Notes: generated by a model from the letters alone, not told the origin. DNA of 64,000 nt from Rhynchosporium graminicola (GCA_900074885.1 FJUW01000008.1:383561-447560), one strand, 5' to 3'. Positions 36,001 through 48,821 are shown, counted from the first letter of the stretch. Made by a program: numbers and translations.

Positions 36001-36780
36001 TAAATCGTATAAGAATAATATAATCTTATCTTATATATGAAAGAATTACTCTTTCTTTTTAACTTTTACTTAGATAATGGTACTTTAAAATTAATTATAG
36101 AACTCAGTAAAAGTCTCGTAGATATAGCTAAGTTATTATATTTCTAAGTAATAGAAAGCGTTATAATAATTAGCTTCTTCTAAACTAATAAGACAATTCT
36201 TCTCTAATAAAGATATTATTTTATTACTAATTTTAAACTTATTAGTAAAGTACTAAAGAGTAAGATACTCTTTAGCTAATCTAGTAACTAGTCCTTGTAT
36301 AAGAACGCGCTAAGAGAGGTCTATAAAGTAGGAGTTAGCGTTTATAGCCTTATATTAATACTCTTTACTAGAGGAAAGTAAGGTCTGATCTATTATCTAG
36401 AGGTAAGATCTTCTTAGTAAGATAAGACTTCTTAAGATATAACTCTATCGATTTAGCGCTAGAAGAGAGCGATAGTTTATTAGAAGCGATATCCTCTCTC
36501 TTAGTAGTACGTATCGAAATAGAGTTTTCTAATTTACTAAACTTCGAAGTACGCGGAGATTATAATACTAGCTCTAATAAAAAGATCGAAGATAAGTAGA
36601 GAATATCTAAGAGGAACTTATCTTATATAGAGATTAGTTTATTTATAGTATCTTCTAGAGATTTATTCTTTATCTCTTATTCTGCTAATTATTATAAGAT
36701 AGAATAAAGTAGATTCGAGTCATTTATAAGAGTACTAAGCGATTATACTCTTAGTAAGCTTTACTTTTATTTCATTTTCT
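33080..36780 (-). pseudogene. Gypsy-I gag-pol, copy C
   Basis: Minus strand, by alignment with copy A: gag about 36780-35580, protease about 35450-35080, reverse transcriptase about 34700-33800 and RNase H to about 33200, with integrase remnants down to 32500. Every motif is damaged and stop density is very high. The same order of domains confirms it as the same family, without the tandem duplications seen in copy A. Confidence 0.75.
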
Positions 36781-37253
36781 TTCTTAATTAGTAACTTCTT
36801 AATAAGATATTAATATTCTTTACTATAAGAGATATATCTATTAAATAAGAGTATAATAGATTAGATTTAGAGGTAAAGTAAGAGAGATCGAGTCGAGTTC
36901 TCTTAGAACTAGAGAATTCTCTAAGTTATTAGTTTAGAGCTATAATAATAGCTTAAAAAAAGATATATTAAAGCTATTTTAATAATAATATATAGAAGTT
37001 AAAATTCTAAGGTATTATTATATCTTCTTTAAAATCTATTTATAATTCCTGTATACTATGAGGATTATTAAAGGAATATTAGTAAAGACCTCCTCTATTA
37101 TACTATTTATAATAAGCTAAATTAAACCTTAATTTATAGCTATCTAAGAGATCTCTAGAATCTTAGCTACTTATAAGTAATTATTAAATAACTAACTTAG
37201 TAAGTAAGATATTATATTAAGCTATCTCTAGTTATCTTAATCCTCTTATATAA

Positions 37254-37524
37254 TATAATAATATAAGACTTAAAGTAATATATAAGTAAAGATAAAATAA
37301 GTAACAAAGCTAAGAGCGATCTTATATAGTCTATTATTAAGGAAATAAGAAGATAAGAAAAAAAGAGAAAAAGAGATAAAGTATAAATTACCTTATATAT
37401 ATATATATTAGTACTAGTTCGGTATTATACTAAGTTAGCTACTAGTTATATCAGGATACTTATGAACTTAGACCCCGGTATCTATCCTTCTTCTTATATA
37501 ACCTTCAGATAAGCTATCGTTATA
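37254..37524 (-). repeat. Gypsy-I copy C 5' LTR
   Basis: Starts tataataatataagac and ends gataagctatcgttata, 271 bp. It is clearly the same LTR as in copies A and B but more diverged. Confidence 0.9.
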
Positions 37525-38099
37525 TATTCTTCTACTATCGTGAACTATATATTCTAGCGTTATTATAATTACTATCCAAATAATAGTTATATAAATAGCT
37601 AGATCTATTATATATAGTCCGAGGCGTTTATCTTCGTATTATAGATATACGTATAATAATAGTAAGGCTAGGGTACTAGCTCTCTTATGTATACGTATCG
37701 TCTATTACTCGAAAGCAGATATTTCTTTATTTAATTAAGAATATTAAGCGTAAGTAAGGCAGCCGGATCTATTATATATAGTCTGAGGCCTCTATCTCTA
37801 TATCGTATATATAGATTGCTTACCTTTATATCATTTTCGAATCTGAAGGATCCTTTAATAGGACTATTTCTAGCCTTATAGCTAGCAAATAACTTTATTC
37901 TCTGATATCCAATTACTCTCTCGTATTTATAGCTCGCTTAGCTTATTACTATCAGCTAGAAATAACAGAAAATATACCTTCTTATTATATATATTTCGAC
38001 TACGACCTATCCGCTTATACGAAGATATTCGGAGACGCCTTTTATTAATCTAATCTTACTTATTACTCTGAAAAGAGATAGTAAAGGGATATAAACTAT
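37525..38099 (+). mobile_element. LINE-B 5' untranslated region
   Basis: Starts tattcttctactatcgtgaac, matching 1726 onward. It contains diverged 54-bp repeat units near 37591 and 37760. From about 37840 the sequence is also shared, in reverse complement, with the 5' end of LINE-A (6112-5845). The region leads directly into the ORF1 start at 38100. Confidence 0.6.
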
Positions 38100-39880
38100 A
38101 TGCCTCCTTTAAAGCTTAATCTATAAGGTGTAAAGCGCGAAGATAATACTACCTTAGATACGATTCTCCTTATGATCGCGGCTATCGACTACGATAGAAG
38201 CTTTACCTTAAGAGTTATAACTAATCTCGTAATACTACTCGATAATATAATCTCTAGATATAATAAGAAAGCTCTTAAAGATAGGGCTAGATATATACTA
38301 AAAGGATATATTAACTACGTATCTATTAAGTTGCACGCTAATACCTAAGGAGCTAAATATATACTTATTTGTATTACTAGCTAACCCTTTTCCTCGGAAC
38401 ACTAGAAGTTAGTAACCTTCGAGGATAATAACTACTGCTATAGGAATATTATAAAAACCCTAAGAAACTGTATAGTAAACGATCGACCGAGCTATTCTAA
38501 AGTAGCGTTATTAAATAGTAGAGTACTAATCTCTATATAAAGTAGCTACGCTATAGCTCTTTCTATAGCTAAGTCCGTGAAATATAGTACTAGTACTACT
38601 TAGACTAGAAAGCTCGAGCGACTGGACGATTATATTCTTATCTCTATTATACTAGAGGTACTTCGAAAACGCACTGCGCCTTTCGCGCTCTGAATATAAC
38701 TTATATATAAGATACTAACTCTTTAACTAGCTAATATACTACTTATGCAGGAGACGAATACTAGCTAAGCTATTACGCCCTCTAATATCTGAATAAGAGA
38801 TCTTCTAATAAGCTAAGAAAACTAGAAGATAATCCTATAGCTCTTTAATAGAGTTAGTATCTATCTACTTAAGAAATAATATAATTACGCTATTTAGTTA
38901 GTCCTTATAAGTTTACTAAACTTATTTAACTAAGTACTAATAGAGATATACTTACTTATACGAGACGAGATCTTCTCTTAGATAAGTATAATACCTATAG
39001 AAATTAAATATATAAAGGCCGGATCGGACTTATAGATATATATAGTTATATATATTATCTCCTTTAAGAAGAAAGTTAAGAAGCTATTTTACTTATTCGG
39101 GGTCTTAGCGCTTTCGAAGCTTATCGAAAAGAAACTAGCGATTAGACGCTATAACTTAAGCTACTAAGGATTCTATAACCTTATCTAATATATAAAATAT
39201 ATAAGATATATATACTATAGATAGCGTATCGATACTTACGAAGGACTCTCTAGAGTAAACTACTTAGCACTAAAGTAGTATACTAACTGCTATAGATTAA
39301 ATTACGCGGACTACTCGAATTGCTTAATAGCTTCTCGCTAAGTCGATAGTAAGCTAGTTAAGAAGATAAAGGAAGAGCTTATAGCTATTCGAAAGCACGA
39401 GTATAACTGATTTAAGGAGTACTAAGTAGATCTAATAGAGGAATCTTCAGACGACTTTAATTCCGATCGATCGAACGAGTTAACTCTATCGCCGGACGAT
39501 ATATCTAGGTTATCTTAAGACTTATAACTTTAGTACTAAGTATAAGACTTAACTACTTATATTACGAATAAGAAGCGACTAGCGATAGATATTATGTTAC
39601 TCTACGAATAGGCGATTCTCCTAAGGGCGAAACCCTTAGTAAGAAAGCTAGTTCGGAATAAGTAAAAGGCTATAGTAACTATAGATATCGAAATAGCTAA
39701 TGAACTTTCGAATAAGTAGATAAAACTTACTATAGTATCGCGGTATAAACCGCAAGGTAAGGCCCTTACCGAAGGATATTTCGGTTTACTAAGTAAATAT
39801 TAGGAAGAATCTAATCTACTATATAATTATCTTATAATAAGCTTATAGCGAGGAAATAGACGTAATATATCTAGGAACCT
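38100..39880 (+). pseudogene. LINE-B ORF1 (gag-like, zinc knuckles)
   Basis: ATG at 38100 gives MPPLKLNL, a stop at a Gln-like position, then GVKREDNTTLDTILLMIAA and further protein-like sequence (RSFTLRVITNLVILLDNII). The middle (38650-39100) resembles the RNA-binding region of Tad1 ORF1. A Cys/His-rich end follows near 39160-39330, where NLSYQGFYNLI and TNCYRLNYADYSNCL represent CCHC knuckles with most Cys turned to Tyr. In-frame TAGs are frequent. The product would bind the element RNA. ORF2 starts shortly downstream. Confidence 0.75.
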
Positions 39881-39889
39881 TAGACTGCT

Positions 39890-40607
39890 ATAGATGTAAT
39901 AATTTAGAACTACCCGGGCTTCGATATATATGTACTAATCGCTGCCTAAGAGGAAATCGACTTATAAGACTAGAGGGATGAGAGACTCTAAGTACTTATA
40001 TATATATAAAGGAAATAACTTTCAGATGAAGTAAAGGTAACGAATAGAGAGTGGGGATATACTCTAGATAGATATAAATAGATACGCTATACTGAATATC
40101 TACTAGGAACTAATTACGCTAGAAGTTATTAATTATATTATATACCTTATACTAATTACTAAGTGCTTAGTAGAAGGCGACTTTAACTGCTAGCACTAGA
40201 TATTCGAACTAGGCTCCCGAATAGAGTATAAAGGAAGAGAAGTAGCCGAATAGTCAGTTATAAGTAGTATAGACTTTATCAGAGAACCTAGTGAACTTAC
40301 TTAAAGATACGGATATATCTTAGACCTTACGTTCTCAAACGTACTATTTGCTAGTATAGTAATCCGAGAAGATATAAAATTAGGCTCGGATTATTAGATA
40401 TAAGTTACTATACTTCTAAGGAGAGGTAGAGTACTATTAGACTAATTCTACTATAAGGTAGCTAAGAAAGTACTACTAGATTTCCGCACTCTTATAGAAA
40501 CCGGTATCGATAAACTCCCTGATACTTGGAGTATCGAGACCTTAGAATAGATCGAGGAGGCAGTAAGATAGATCTTAGCGGTATTTGAATTAGTAATTCA
40601 GATAGTT
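39890..40607 (+). pseudogene. LINE-B ORF2, endonuclease domain
   Basis: AP-endonuclease-like domain of the Tad1 class. GDFN at 40176-40187 carries the catalytic Asp and Asn intact and is followed by a Gln-to-stop and His. YILDLTFSN lies around 40315. GSDY at 40383-40394 is the GSDH motif with His changed to Tyr by one transition, which alone would abolish catalysis. The upstream part (39890-40130) has stops. The domain nicks the target for priming. It ends a few residues before the Gypsy-II insertion. Confidence 0.85.
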
Positions 40608-40612
40608 AGTAA
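40608..40612 (+). repeat. target-site duplication of Gypsy-II, left
   Basis: agtaa, exact match to 47522-47526. Confidence 0.9.
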
Positions 40613-40843
40613 TATTACAGTCTATACCATAACGGCCTCAGGCTCCTAGGCATCATAGCAGGCAGGGCTAGCGGGATGCGGTTAGTGCGTACTAGAGGAT
40701 AATTAGTTAGTATAGCCCTACGATTATATCTAGAGAGAGAGTCGAGAGTAAAAACCTCCTCTTTATCTTTTCTTCCTTTCACTTAGCGTACTCTTAAGGG
40801 CGAATATAACTCGTTATCGACTCCTTATACCTCTACTGTAATA
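40613..40843 (+). repeat. Gypsy-II 5' LTR (231 bp)
   Basis: From tattacagtctatacc to ctctactgtaata. It differs from the 3' LTR mainly by C-to-T and G-to-A in the 5' copy. Confidence 0.95.
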
Positions 40844-40929
40844 TAAGAAAAGATTAATTACCTCGCTAGGAAGTAGTAATATCTATTTAGAAGTATTAAA
40901 GCTAGTACTACCTTCTTAGTACGACTTCT

Positions 40930-42905
40930 ACGACTTCTACCTTACTTATACTCGATAACTTCGACTATACGCGCTATCTACTTCTATACCTTAGAAGTAG
41001 AGTATTTCAGAGAAAGCTAAACTCCTTCCCTTAATTAGTACTACTTCTATAGTATAATTCTTACTAAAAAACCCTATTACGATAATTTTACGCCTTTAGC
41101 CTCGCGCTCCGCGTATCCTTATACTTAGCTTTACGTATCCTCGACCTTAAACCCTTCTAATATCGCGACTTCTACGAACCTCTATGACCTCTGCGAAGCT
41201 CTCTCTTACGATTCTAACTCTATATATACCTATAAGAAGAGAACTCGATAGCTAAATTAAGTTATTATAAAAAAGAATCTAAAGTGAACTTAATTAGTAA
41301 CTTCCTAATACCTTAATATATACTCTGCTAAGGGACTGTAAGAACGTGCTTACTCCCGCGCTATATTAATCTTCACCCTCTTAAATAAGTTACTATTAAG
41401 CTTTAAGTTACTCTTAAACGCGCCCTTTAGCTATAGCGGGCCCTCTTATATACTACCGCCCTAAAGCACTCGCGAGCTCTCCGTACTAGATAAACTCGGA
41501 TTTCCTACGAATAAGAAGAAGAGCGAAAGCGCGCTAGCGGAGGAGAACGTTAGAGATACTATTAAGAGTAAAACTATTAAAGAAGAAGAAGACGACTTAG
41601 AGTCTAATAGCGATAGCGATTCCTTCGAGAACGCTACCGAGGTACTTATATCTTGTCCCGAGTTACTAAAGTTGATTATTAATACTACTACTGCCCCTTT
41701 ATAACTTATATTACCTCTAATCTCTCCTACTTCGGAAATACGAAGTATTATACTTACTCCTTAAACCGAAACCGACTTTCCGCTAGAATTTATTATAGCG
41801 TCTCTTAGCTTTTCAGATAAGTAGATATAGATAATAAACGCTACTATCGCTACTACTATAACTATCGCTCTCGCCCTTAAGGCTACCTCTAATACTAATA
41901 AGTTACGATCTCTTATAGTAGATCTCTAACTTACTATTAACTACTTTCTTCTAAAGCTCGATAACGCTATAAAGGTTATTAAGTCTTATCGAGTCAAGTT
42001 CTCCTATCTTCTACTTACTAATTATAGTAGTAAAATTAAGTACGATACTTAGAAGATAGATATAAAGCTCTTCTTAGAGAAGTACTCTAGTAACTTCCTC
42101 GCCGGCGATATATAAGTTAAGGCTTACTTTAAGTATACCGGAGAAGAAGCTAAGACTATTATCCTCTAACATATAGATACTAGCGCTAATAGCTAATTCC
42201 AGACTGCTTCTGACGTCCTTAGAGGTTTAGACTAGCGCTTCTTTAATTATAATCGTATCTAGCGTACTAAGGCTACTTACGAGAACCTAAAGATAGCTAG
42301 AAATATAACCTATAACTAGTTTCGAGTTAAGTTTACTAACCTTACTACTACTAGTAAGATCTCTAGAGATAGATAGTTTAAGAACATTCTAAAGAAGATC
42401 TCTCTTACTTTAAAAGCTTATATTATAGCCGAAAAGTATAAGATAGATAATAACTACGACCTCCTCGACGATTACTTAGCTATTATAGATCGCGAATCTC
42501 GTAATATTATTACTAAAGAGAATCTAATTAAGAAGACTACCTCTATTATCGCTATTACTCCTATTAGAGCTCTAGGTATTCTTAAGAAGGATACCCCCTT
42601 TAGTACTAATCGTACTACTAAGAGCGGTTCCTAGATTAACGATCATACTACTAAGACTATACGATTCGCTCCTAAGACTCGTGATCCCGGCTCATGAGTA
42701 CCTTATATTACTGCCGCTACTAATACTTACTGTATCTATAAGAAGGAAAGCTATTAGGCTCGGGAATATCCTAATACTATAAAGATCGCCGAGATAATTA
42801 GTTAGTTAGTAGAAGATATTACTACTCTTTATAGTATAGAGAAGGATAATAAGGACGCTAATAATTCCTCTTTAGTAGAGACTAATAAGTTATCAGGAAA
42901 CTAAT
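40930..42905 (+). pseudogene. Gypsy-II gag
   Basis: The capsid-like part is readable at 42040-42560 (for example ILKKISLTLKAYIIAEKYK near 42390) with an upstream acidic and Ser/Thr-rich region. The nucleocapsid knuckle lies at 42728-42769: the CX2CX4HX4C positions read Tyr, Tyr, Tyr, Tyr, every one a single transition from Cys or His, and the Gly reads Ser. Gag would assemble the particle. Stops are fewer than in pol, but the zinc-binding function is completely lost. Confidence 0.75.
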
Positions 42906-42949
42906 AAGCTATAGGATAGTCTCCTCTTATAGTAAACGCCTCGATCTAT

Positions 42950-45900
42950 AGAATAATTTAAATACTAATTTCTATTCTCTTACTAGAGGGAAATAATTCC
43001 TAGTTACTATAGAATTAGAAAGAAATAGATTATTTATTAAAACAGAAGTATATATTAATAGTAAAGTAAATATCTTTAGAGCTCTATATACCTTAGTTAC
43101 TCTTAAACTTTATTATCTCTTAGGAATTAATTTCCTTACTCTCCCGAAACCTATTATTCCTACTAGCTATAATAGAAAGGCTAATACTAATATTACTTAC
43201 GTAATTCTCCTTACTCTTATTATCGATCGTTATCGAGTTAACTTACTTTTCCTAATTACTAATTTAAGAAGTAACGATATACTAATAGAATATAAATTCT
43301 TAGAGTATTACGAACTTAAATAAAATTATAACTATCGCTATAAGAACTATCTAGAGTAGCTTATAGATATGCTACTAGTACGCTACTTCGATAGAAGACT
43401 AGAGCTACTATTACCTCTAGGTAATAAGGTAGTAAACTAACGATATTAGCTCGACTAAGAGCGATAAGATACCTTAATAGACTAAGAAGTTACTAGTATA
43501 TAAGCTCCCTGACTAGTACTAATTAGAAAGGAAAGTCGCCTCTTAGCGTTTATAAGAGAATAGAAGTATAGCGTACGGGCTATAAATAAGCTATTAGTAA
43601 GTCACGAGCTAGCTAATAACCCCTTCTAGACTCGTGATCCCGGTTTACGAGAGGAGGATAATATTACTTATAGTATAACTAAGTAGAACTAGATTAATAA
43701 GTAAGCATATTAGGAAGTAAGAGACTTACCTTATAAAACTAATATTAACTAGATCTCTGCTACTGCTATATATAACTTCTACTTCTATTAAAAGTATCGA
43801 AATAAGAGGGATAGTTCAGAAGTTTTCGTTACTTCTATAAAGGAAATTTAAGATGAAATTTAATACTGCGAAGATACTTAAGCTATTAATAATATCGAGT
43901 TATATATACTTAATAAAGGTCTTACGACTAATAAAGCTAGGGAGGCTAAGTACCGGGAGAATAATAAGATAATTAAGGAAAAACTCCCTATAAAATAGAA
44001 AGAATTTGAAGGTCTATTCTTAGCTAAAGCTTCTGATAACCTAGTAGAGAGAAGACTTATAGTAGATCATAAGATTAAACTTACCGGGGAAAACACCCTG
44101 ACTATAGAGCTACTTCGCTATATGCCTAATAAGTACTTAGCTAAAGCTAAGTGATATATTATCGAAAACCTCTATAAAGGGTTTATTATACTATTGATTA
44201 CTCTTTAGGCTATACTAATTCTTATAGCTAAGAAAGCAAGTAGTAAGCTCTATTTCTATATCGACTTTCGTAAGCTAAACGAGCTTACTTAGAAGGATCC
44301 TTATCTGATTCTCTTAATTAATAAGATAATAGCGAGAATCTCTAAAGCGAAGATCTTTACGAAAGTTAATATTTAGTAAACTTTTCATAAGATATATATA
44401 TCTAAGGACTCAGAGGATTATACTACCTTTCGTACCTGATATAGCACGTATAAGTATAAGGTACTTCCCTTCGGACTTACTAATAGCTTAGCTACCTTTT
44501 AATATTTTATTAATAATATATTAATAGAGTACTTAGACGACTTCTACTTAGCTTACCTTAATAATATCTTAATATACTCGGATTCGCAAGTAGAGTATAA
44601 TATCTATATTCGTAAGGTTCTTAAGATTCTATAAGCTTATAGTCTTTAAGCTAATATTAAGAAGTCTGAATTTAGTATTACTTATACGAAATTCCTTAGC
44701 TTTATTATTAGAGTTAATAGAATCGAAGTCGACCCTGAGAAGATCGAAGTTATTAAGAACTAGGAATACGCTAATAACATCTATAGTATATAAAGTTACT
44801 TTAGTTTCTATAACTTCTACTATCGATTTATTAAAGATTATAGTAGTATTTATCGCTTCTTTACTTTCCTTACCGGGAAAGATATCCCTTTTCGCTTTAG
44901 AAACGAGTATTAGGAAGCTTAGGAGCGCCTCTATTAAGCTCTCTAGTTAGCCCCGATTCTATATTACTACGATCCTTTTAAGGAAACTAGACTTAAAACC
45001 GACTCTTCTGATAGGGTAGTAGCTAGTATACTCTTATAACTCTAAGATAATAGTATATTTCACTTAGTTAGTTTCTTCTTAAAGATTATAATCGATACGG
45101 AGCTAAATTACCTAATATATAATAAAGAGCTCTTAGCGATCTTCTGTTCCTTTTAATAATATAAGCCTAAGCTACTAGATATATAGAAGATAGTCTATAT
45201 CTATATAGATTACTATACCCTAGAGTATTTTATAACGATAAAGGACCTTAATATATAGTAAGCGAGATAAGCTGAATTCTTTACTTAATTCTACTTTAAG
45301 ATTATATACTAAATAGGGATTATAAATACTCTAGCTAATACGCTATCACGCTATAATTAGGATCTCTCTCCGCTAGAAGCTAGAAAGCGCGTACTTCGGA
45401 ACTAATAGCTAATCCTAAACGATAAGATTAGTAACGAAGTGCTTTAAGACCTCTAGGACTTACCTATAATTACTAAGTTATATTACGAGCTTTCCCTGAT
45501 AGGAACTCCTAAGACTATCCTATAAGCTGAAACCCGTAACCCCGGCTTACTAGTAGAATTACCTACGAGTAAAAACGAAGAGTTTCTTATAAGGGAAGCT
45601 CTTAATACTACTATACTACTATAGTTACTTATAACATCGAGAACTATAATATTATCGACTAAGTCTTTTCAGCTAATAAGGAGTCTCCGGAGCTAGAACC
45701 TCTTCGGGAGGAGGTAAGACAGAAGTATCCCGACTATTAATTAGTCCGCGGAAAGCTCTTCTTTTAAGGGCGTTTAGAAGTCCCTACTAAGCCTCCAGAG
45801 CTACGAATAGCACTTATTCGCTATATTTATACGTAATCGCAAGTAGTATATACTAGGAATATGAAAGTCAAGCTACTTCTTAATTATAGCTACTACTAGA

Positions 45901-47210
45901 GGGGTATAATAGCGGATATTATACGCTATATTGCAAATTATAGCTATATACGGATAAAAGCGAAAAGAGATAAGACCCTTAGGTTCCTCTATTCCTTACT
46001 AATCTTAGCACGAGCTTACTAGCACCTGACGATAGATTTCACCGAGTTATTATTAGACGAGAGTAGCTTCGATACTATATTCGTAATTATAAATAGATTA
46101 TTAAAGAAACTAGTATCTATTTCTTACTATAAAACGATTATAGCTAGATAGATAGCTAAGCTCTTTACTATCTACTAGAGCTATCACTTTAGTATACCCG
46201 ATTCGATCGTTTCGGATCGTAGACTATAGTTTATTTCGAGCTTCTAGAATAAGTATTACTATATCCTTAGTACTAAAGTCAAGCTAACTACTACGTATAA
46301 CCTGAATATTAATAGCTAGACTGAGATTATAAACTAATAGATTAAGTAAAGACTACGTTCTTTCTATACTTACTATTAAGATAACTAGAGCTTACTACTT
46401 CTAGTAATAGATATCGCGTAGCTTATACTTCCTTACGAGTTACTTAGTAATATATCTCTATTTCAGCTACTTAATAGCTATAAAGTAAGAACTTCCTAGG
46501 ACCTTATTAATCTAATACCTCTAGTAACTGCTACTAAGACTATTAATCAAGAGGACGCTCTTCGTATAGCTACTCAGATAATAGCTGCTACGGAATTCGC
46601 TAAATCCTCGCTTAAGAGTTGATAGAATAAAATAGAGCGCTTAGCTAATCGTAGTCGCCGCGAGGTAGATTAGACCGTTAGAGATAAAGTTATAGTTTCT
46701 ATAGTAAATTAGAAGATAGATAGACTTTCTAGGAAGCTCTCCGATAAGTAGTACGAGCTAGTAGAAGTACTAGAAAAGGTAGGAGAGAGTTAGAAGCTTA
46801 AGCTACTAGAGGAATAGTAAATCTATTCTGTTTTCTACTTATACTCGCTACGTAAGTATATCGAAAACCTATTACTAGAACAAGTATAATAAGCACTAGT
46901 ACTAATTCAGCTGCTTCCGAAGCAAGATAAGTAAGAGATCGAAACTATCTTAAGCTTAAGAGTCTCTCGTAGTACCTTATAGTACTAAATCAAGTAGATA
47001 GAAGCTAATAACGATCTCGAATAGTACTCCTGCTTAGACGCTATAATAGCCCCTCACTTGCTTAAGCGTTTCTACCTACGATACCCAGTAGTAAAAGGAC
47101 TACTATAACTCCTTCTAAAGTAGCTAGAGGCGTATAATAATAGTATTAACGACTATAGCGAATTAGAGGACGATATACTTATAATAGCTACTACTTATAT
47201 ATAGTTCTTT
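42950..47210 (+). pseudogene. Gypsy-II pol: protease region, RT, RNase H, integrase
   Basis: Reverse transcriptase spans about 44070-44800: LYFYIDFRKLNELT (44250), KVLPFGLTNSLATF (44455) and the YxDD box at 44554-44565 reading YLNN, with both catalytic Asp turned to Asn. RNase H follows with LKTDSSD (44995) and ELNYLIYNKELLAI (45102). The integrase core has LTIDFTELLLDES (46028) and SIVSDRRL (46208), then a C-terminal part with LSRKLSDK (46720). No clear chromodomain was recognised. The protease between 42950 and 43350 is too degraded to place its active site. The polyprotein is inactive. Confidence 0.8.
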
Positions 47211-47290
47211 AAGAGAGAGGGAGGGAAGTAGCGTTTTTATAGGATTTTTCAAGCTTCGAGGACGAAGCCTTTCTCGGAAGGGGAGGGTAG

Positions 47291-47521
47291 TATTATAGTC
47301 TATACTATAACGGCCTCAGGCTCCTAGGTATTATAGTAGGCAGGGCTAGCGAGATACGGTTAGTACGTACTAGAGGATGATTAGTTAGTATAGCCCTACG
47401 GTTATACCTAGAGAGAGAGTCGAGAGTAGAAACCTCCTCTCTATCTTTTCTTCCCTTTACTCAGCGCACTCTTAAGGGCGAATATAACTCGTTGTCGACT
47501 CCCTGTGCCTCTGCCGTAACA
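47291..47521 (+). repeat. Gypsy-II 3' LTR (231 bp)
   Basis: From tattatagtctatact to ctctgccgtaaca. It keeps the intact CA end and more CG than the 5' LTR. Confidence 0.95.
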
Positions 47522-47526
47522 AGTAA
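47522..47526 (+). repeat. target-site duplication of Gypsy-II, right
   Basis: agtaa, matching 40608-40612. Confidence 0.9.
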
Positions 47527-48628
47527 GCTAGACCGAGGAGAGGAGAAGATCGCCTTATAGTAGAAATAGGAGTGCTGCGATACGTTTTAGTCCTATAAAA
47601 GCTTATAAGAACTATTTATATACGAGGAGACTTTAGGGGTAATAAAGCACTTCCTTACGATAGTTCGAAAGGCTAAGAAGGAATACTAGTAGAAGATTAT
47701 TAATAGGGCCGAGTCTAATAGGAACCTCTATAAACTAATTAGCTAATATAAGCTATTACTGAACCTTAAAGTACTACCGCTTAAAGTAGATAATAGAGTT
47801 ATCGAAAACATGATAGAGAAAGCGGAGATCTTATAGGAAAAAGTGCTCGGATGATTTAGCACAGACGACGACCTCCTAATAGACTTACTAGAAGATAACT
47901 AGGATAGGGCAAGGAACTTACTATAGAACGCCTTAGTAATAATTAAAGAAGTAGAAAGGAATATTATAGGTATTACGAGTATCTTACTAGGAATAGATAG
48001 AGTTATAATACGCTTACTTAAGGCCTACTAGGATATAGTTAAGCGCTATATCTAAGGCCTCTTTGATACCTATTTATAGCTTAGCTACTTTCCTAATAAC
48101 TAGAAGATCGTAGAGGTAGCTATACTACTGAAGATTAGAAAGGAAAAGAATAAATCGGATATCAGGTTATAGCGACTAATAGCTCTATTATTATGTATTA
48201 GTAAAGGCCTCGAGTATATAATTACGAGACGAATCGCTTAGATAGCTCTGACAAGCGGTCTTTTAAGCTCTTAGTACTACGGAGCTCTCTTACGGAGATC
48301 GGCTATAGATCTCGTAGCCGTATTTATATACAATATTAAGATAGCCTTCTTATAGGGCCTTTTAGTTACTATAGTTACTATAGATATCTAAGGAGCGTTC
48401 GACGCGCTATTAATAAGGAGACTCTTATAGCGAATAATAGAGTAAGGCTAGCTATTATAGCTACTAACGCTTATTCGATTATTCTTAATATAGCGAAAGC
48501 TATAAGTACGCCTCGAGAACTCTACTATAGGAGTAATAATAATAGGGTACGGAACCCCTTAGGGCTCCCTTTTATTACTAGTACTTTATATGCTATACTT
48601 AGTAGAACTACTTAATTAGGACTCTACT
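47527..48628 (+). pseudogene. LINE-B ORF2, reverse transcriptase N-terminal half
   Basis: Continues ORF2 after Gypsy-II. Readable blocks: IVRKAKKEY (47660), KIVEVAILLKIRKEKNKSD (48107), LIALLLCISKGLEYIITRR (48177), YYGALLRRSAIDLVAVF (48279), VTIDI then GAFDALLIRRLL (48378) with the first catalytic Asp, and GTP*GSL at 48551-48571 (family GxPQGSPL, Gln to stop). It then runs LYMLYLVELLN and stops at the Copia-2 LTR before the YADD box. The frame is consistent with Tad1 RT. Without the palm second half it is dead. Confidence 0.85.
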
Positions 48629-48821
48629 TGTTGGTATCACTCTGTTGTAGTACGTACAATCAAGTAGTCTGCGTGAGCTAAAGTATAGTGATAATAGTAG
48701 TAGTATTATCTATTATATCGTAGCTGTCTTTCCTAGGTAGTCGAGACTCCGTAAGGGAGATATATCTGGCCGGCTAAATCCCGGCGCAGATACTCGACTA
48801 ACACGTGACTATAGACTAACA
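48629..48821 (-). repeat. Copia-2 3' LTR
   Basis: The first 100 bp match 58634-58733. The plus-strand start tgttgg and the ...ctaaca at 48821 would give TGTTRG/CYAACA termini. The right boundary is inferred from that symmetry only, because the other LTR is truncated. Confidence 0.55.

Larger units (their letters stand above)
32475..37524 (-). mobile_element. Gypsy-I copy C, 3' truncated and strongly degraded
   Basis: Collinear with copy A from the integrase (near 24830 in A) to the 5' LTR at 37254-37524. The part of the element beyond mid-integrase, including chromodomain, antisense ORF and 3' LTR, is missing. AT conversion is stronger than in A or B, and small deletions are present (for example near 34075, where a segment kept at 26400-26440 is gone). 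It is the oldest of the three large copies. Its 5' LTR abuts the LINE-B 5' region. Confidence 0.85.
40613..47521 (+). mobile_element. Gypsy-II, complete Ty3/Gypsy element in LINE-B
   Basis: 6909 bp with 231-bp LTRs, polypurine tract aaggggagggtag before the 3' LTR, and the exact 5-bp duplication agtaa. LTR ends were TGTTACAG and GCCGTAACA; RIP changed the left TG to TA in both copies and the right CA to TA in the 5' LTR. gag, reverse transcriptase, RNase H and integrase follow in order. No antisense frame like that of Gypsy-I was seen. Confidence 0.95.
37525..48628 (+). mobile_element. LINE-B, Tad1-like element split by Gypsy-II
   Basis: The two halves 37525-40612 and 47522-48628 belong to one LINE. 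Endonuclease ends at the left LTR of Gypsy-II, and the linker to reverse transcriptase resumes after the duplicated agtaa. LINE-A supplies the uninterrupted arrangement. The 3' part is lost where the Copia-2 LTR starts at 48629, immediately before the YADD box. It is better preserved than LINE-A, and ORF1 keeps its ATG. Confidence 0.85.
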
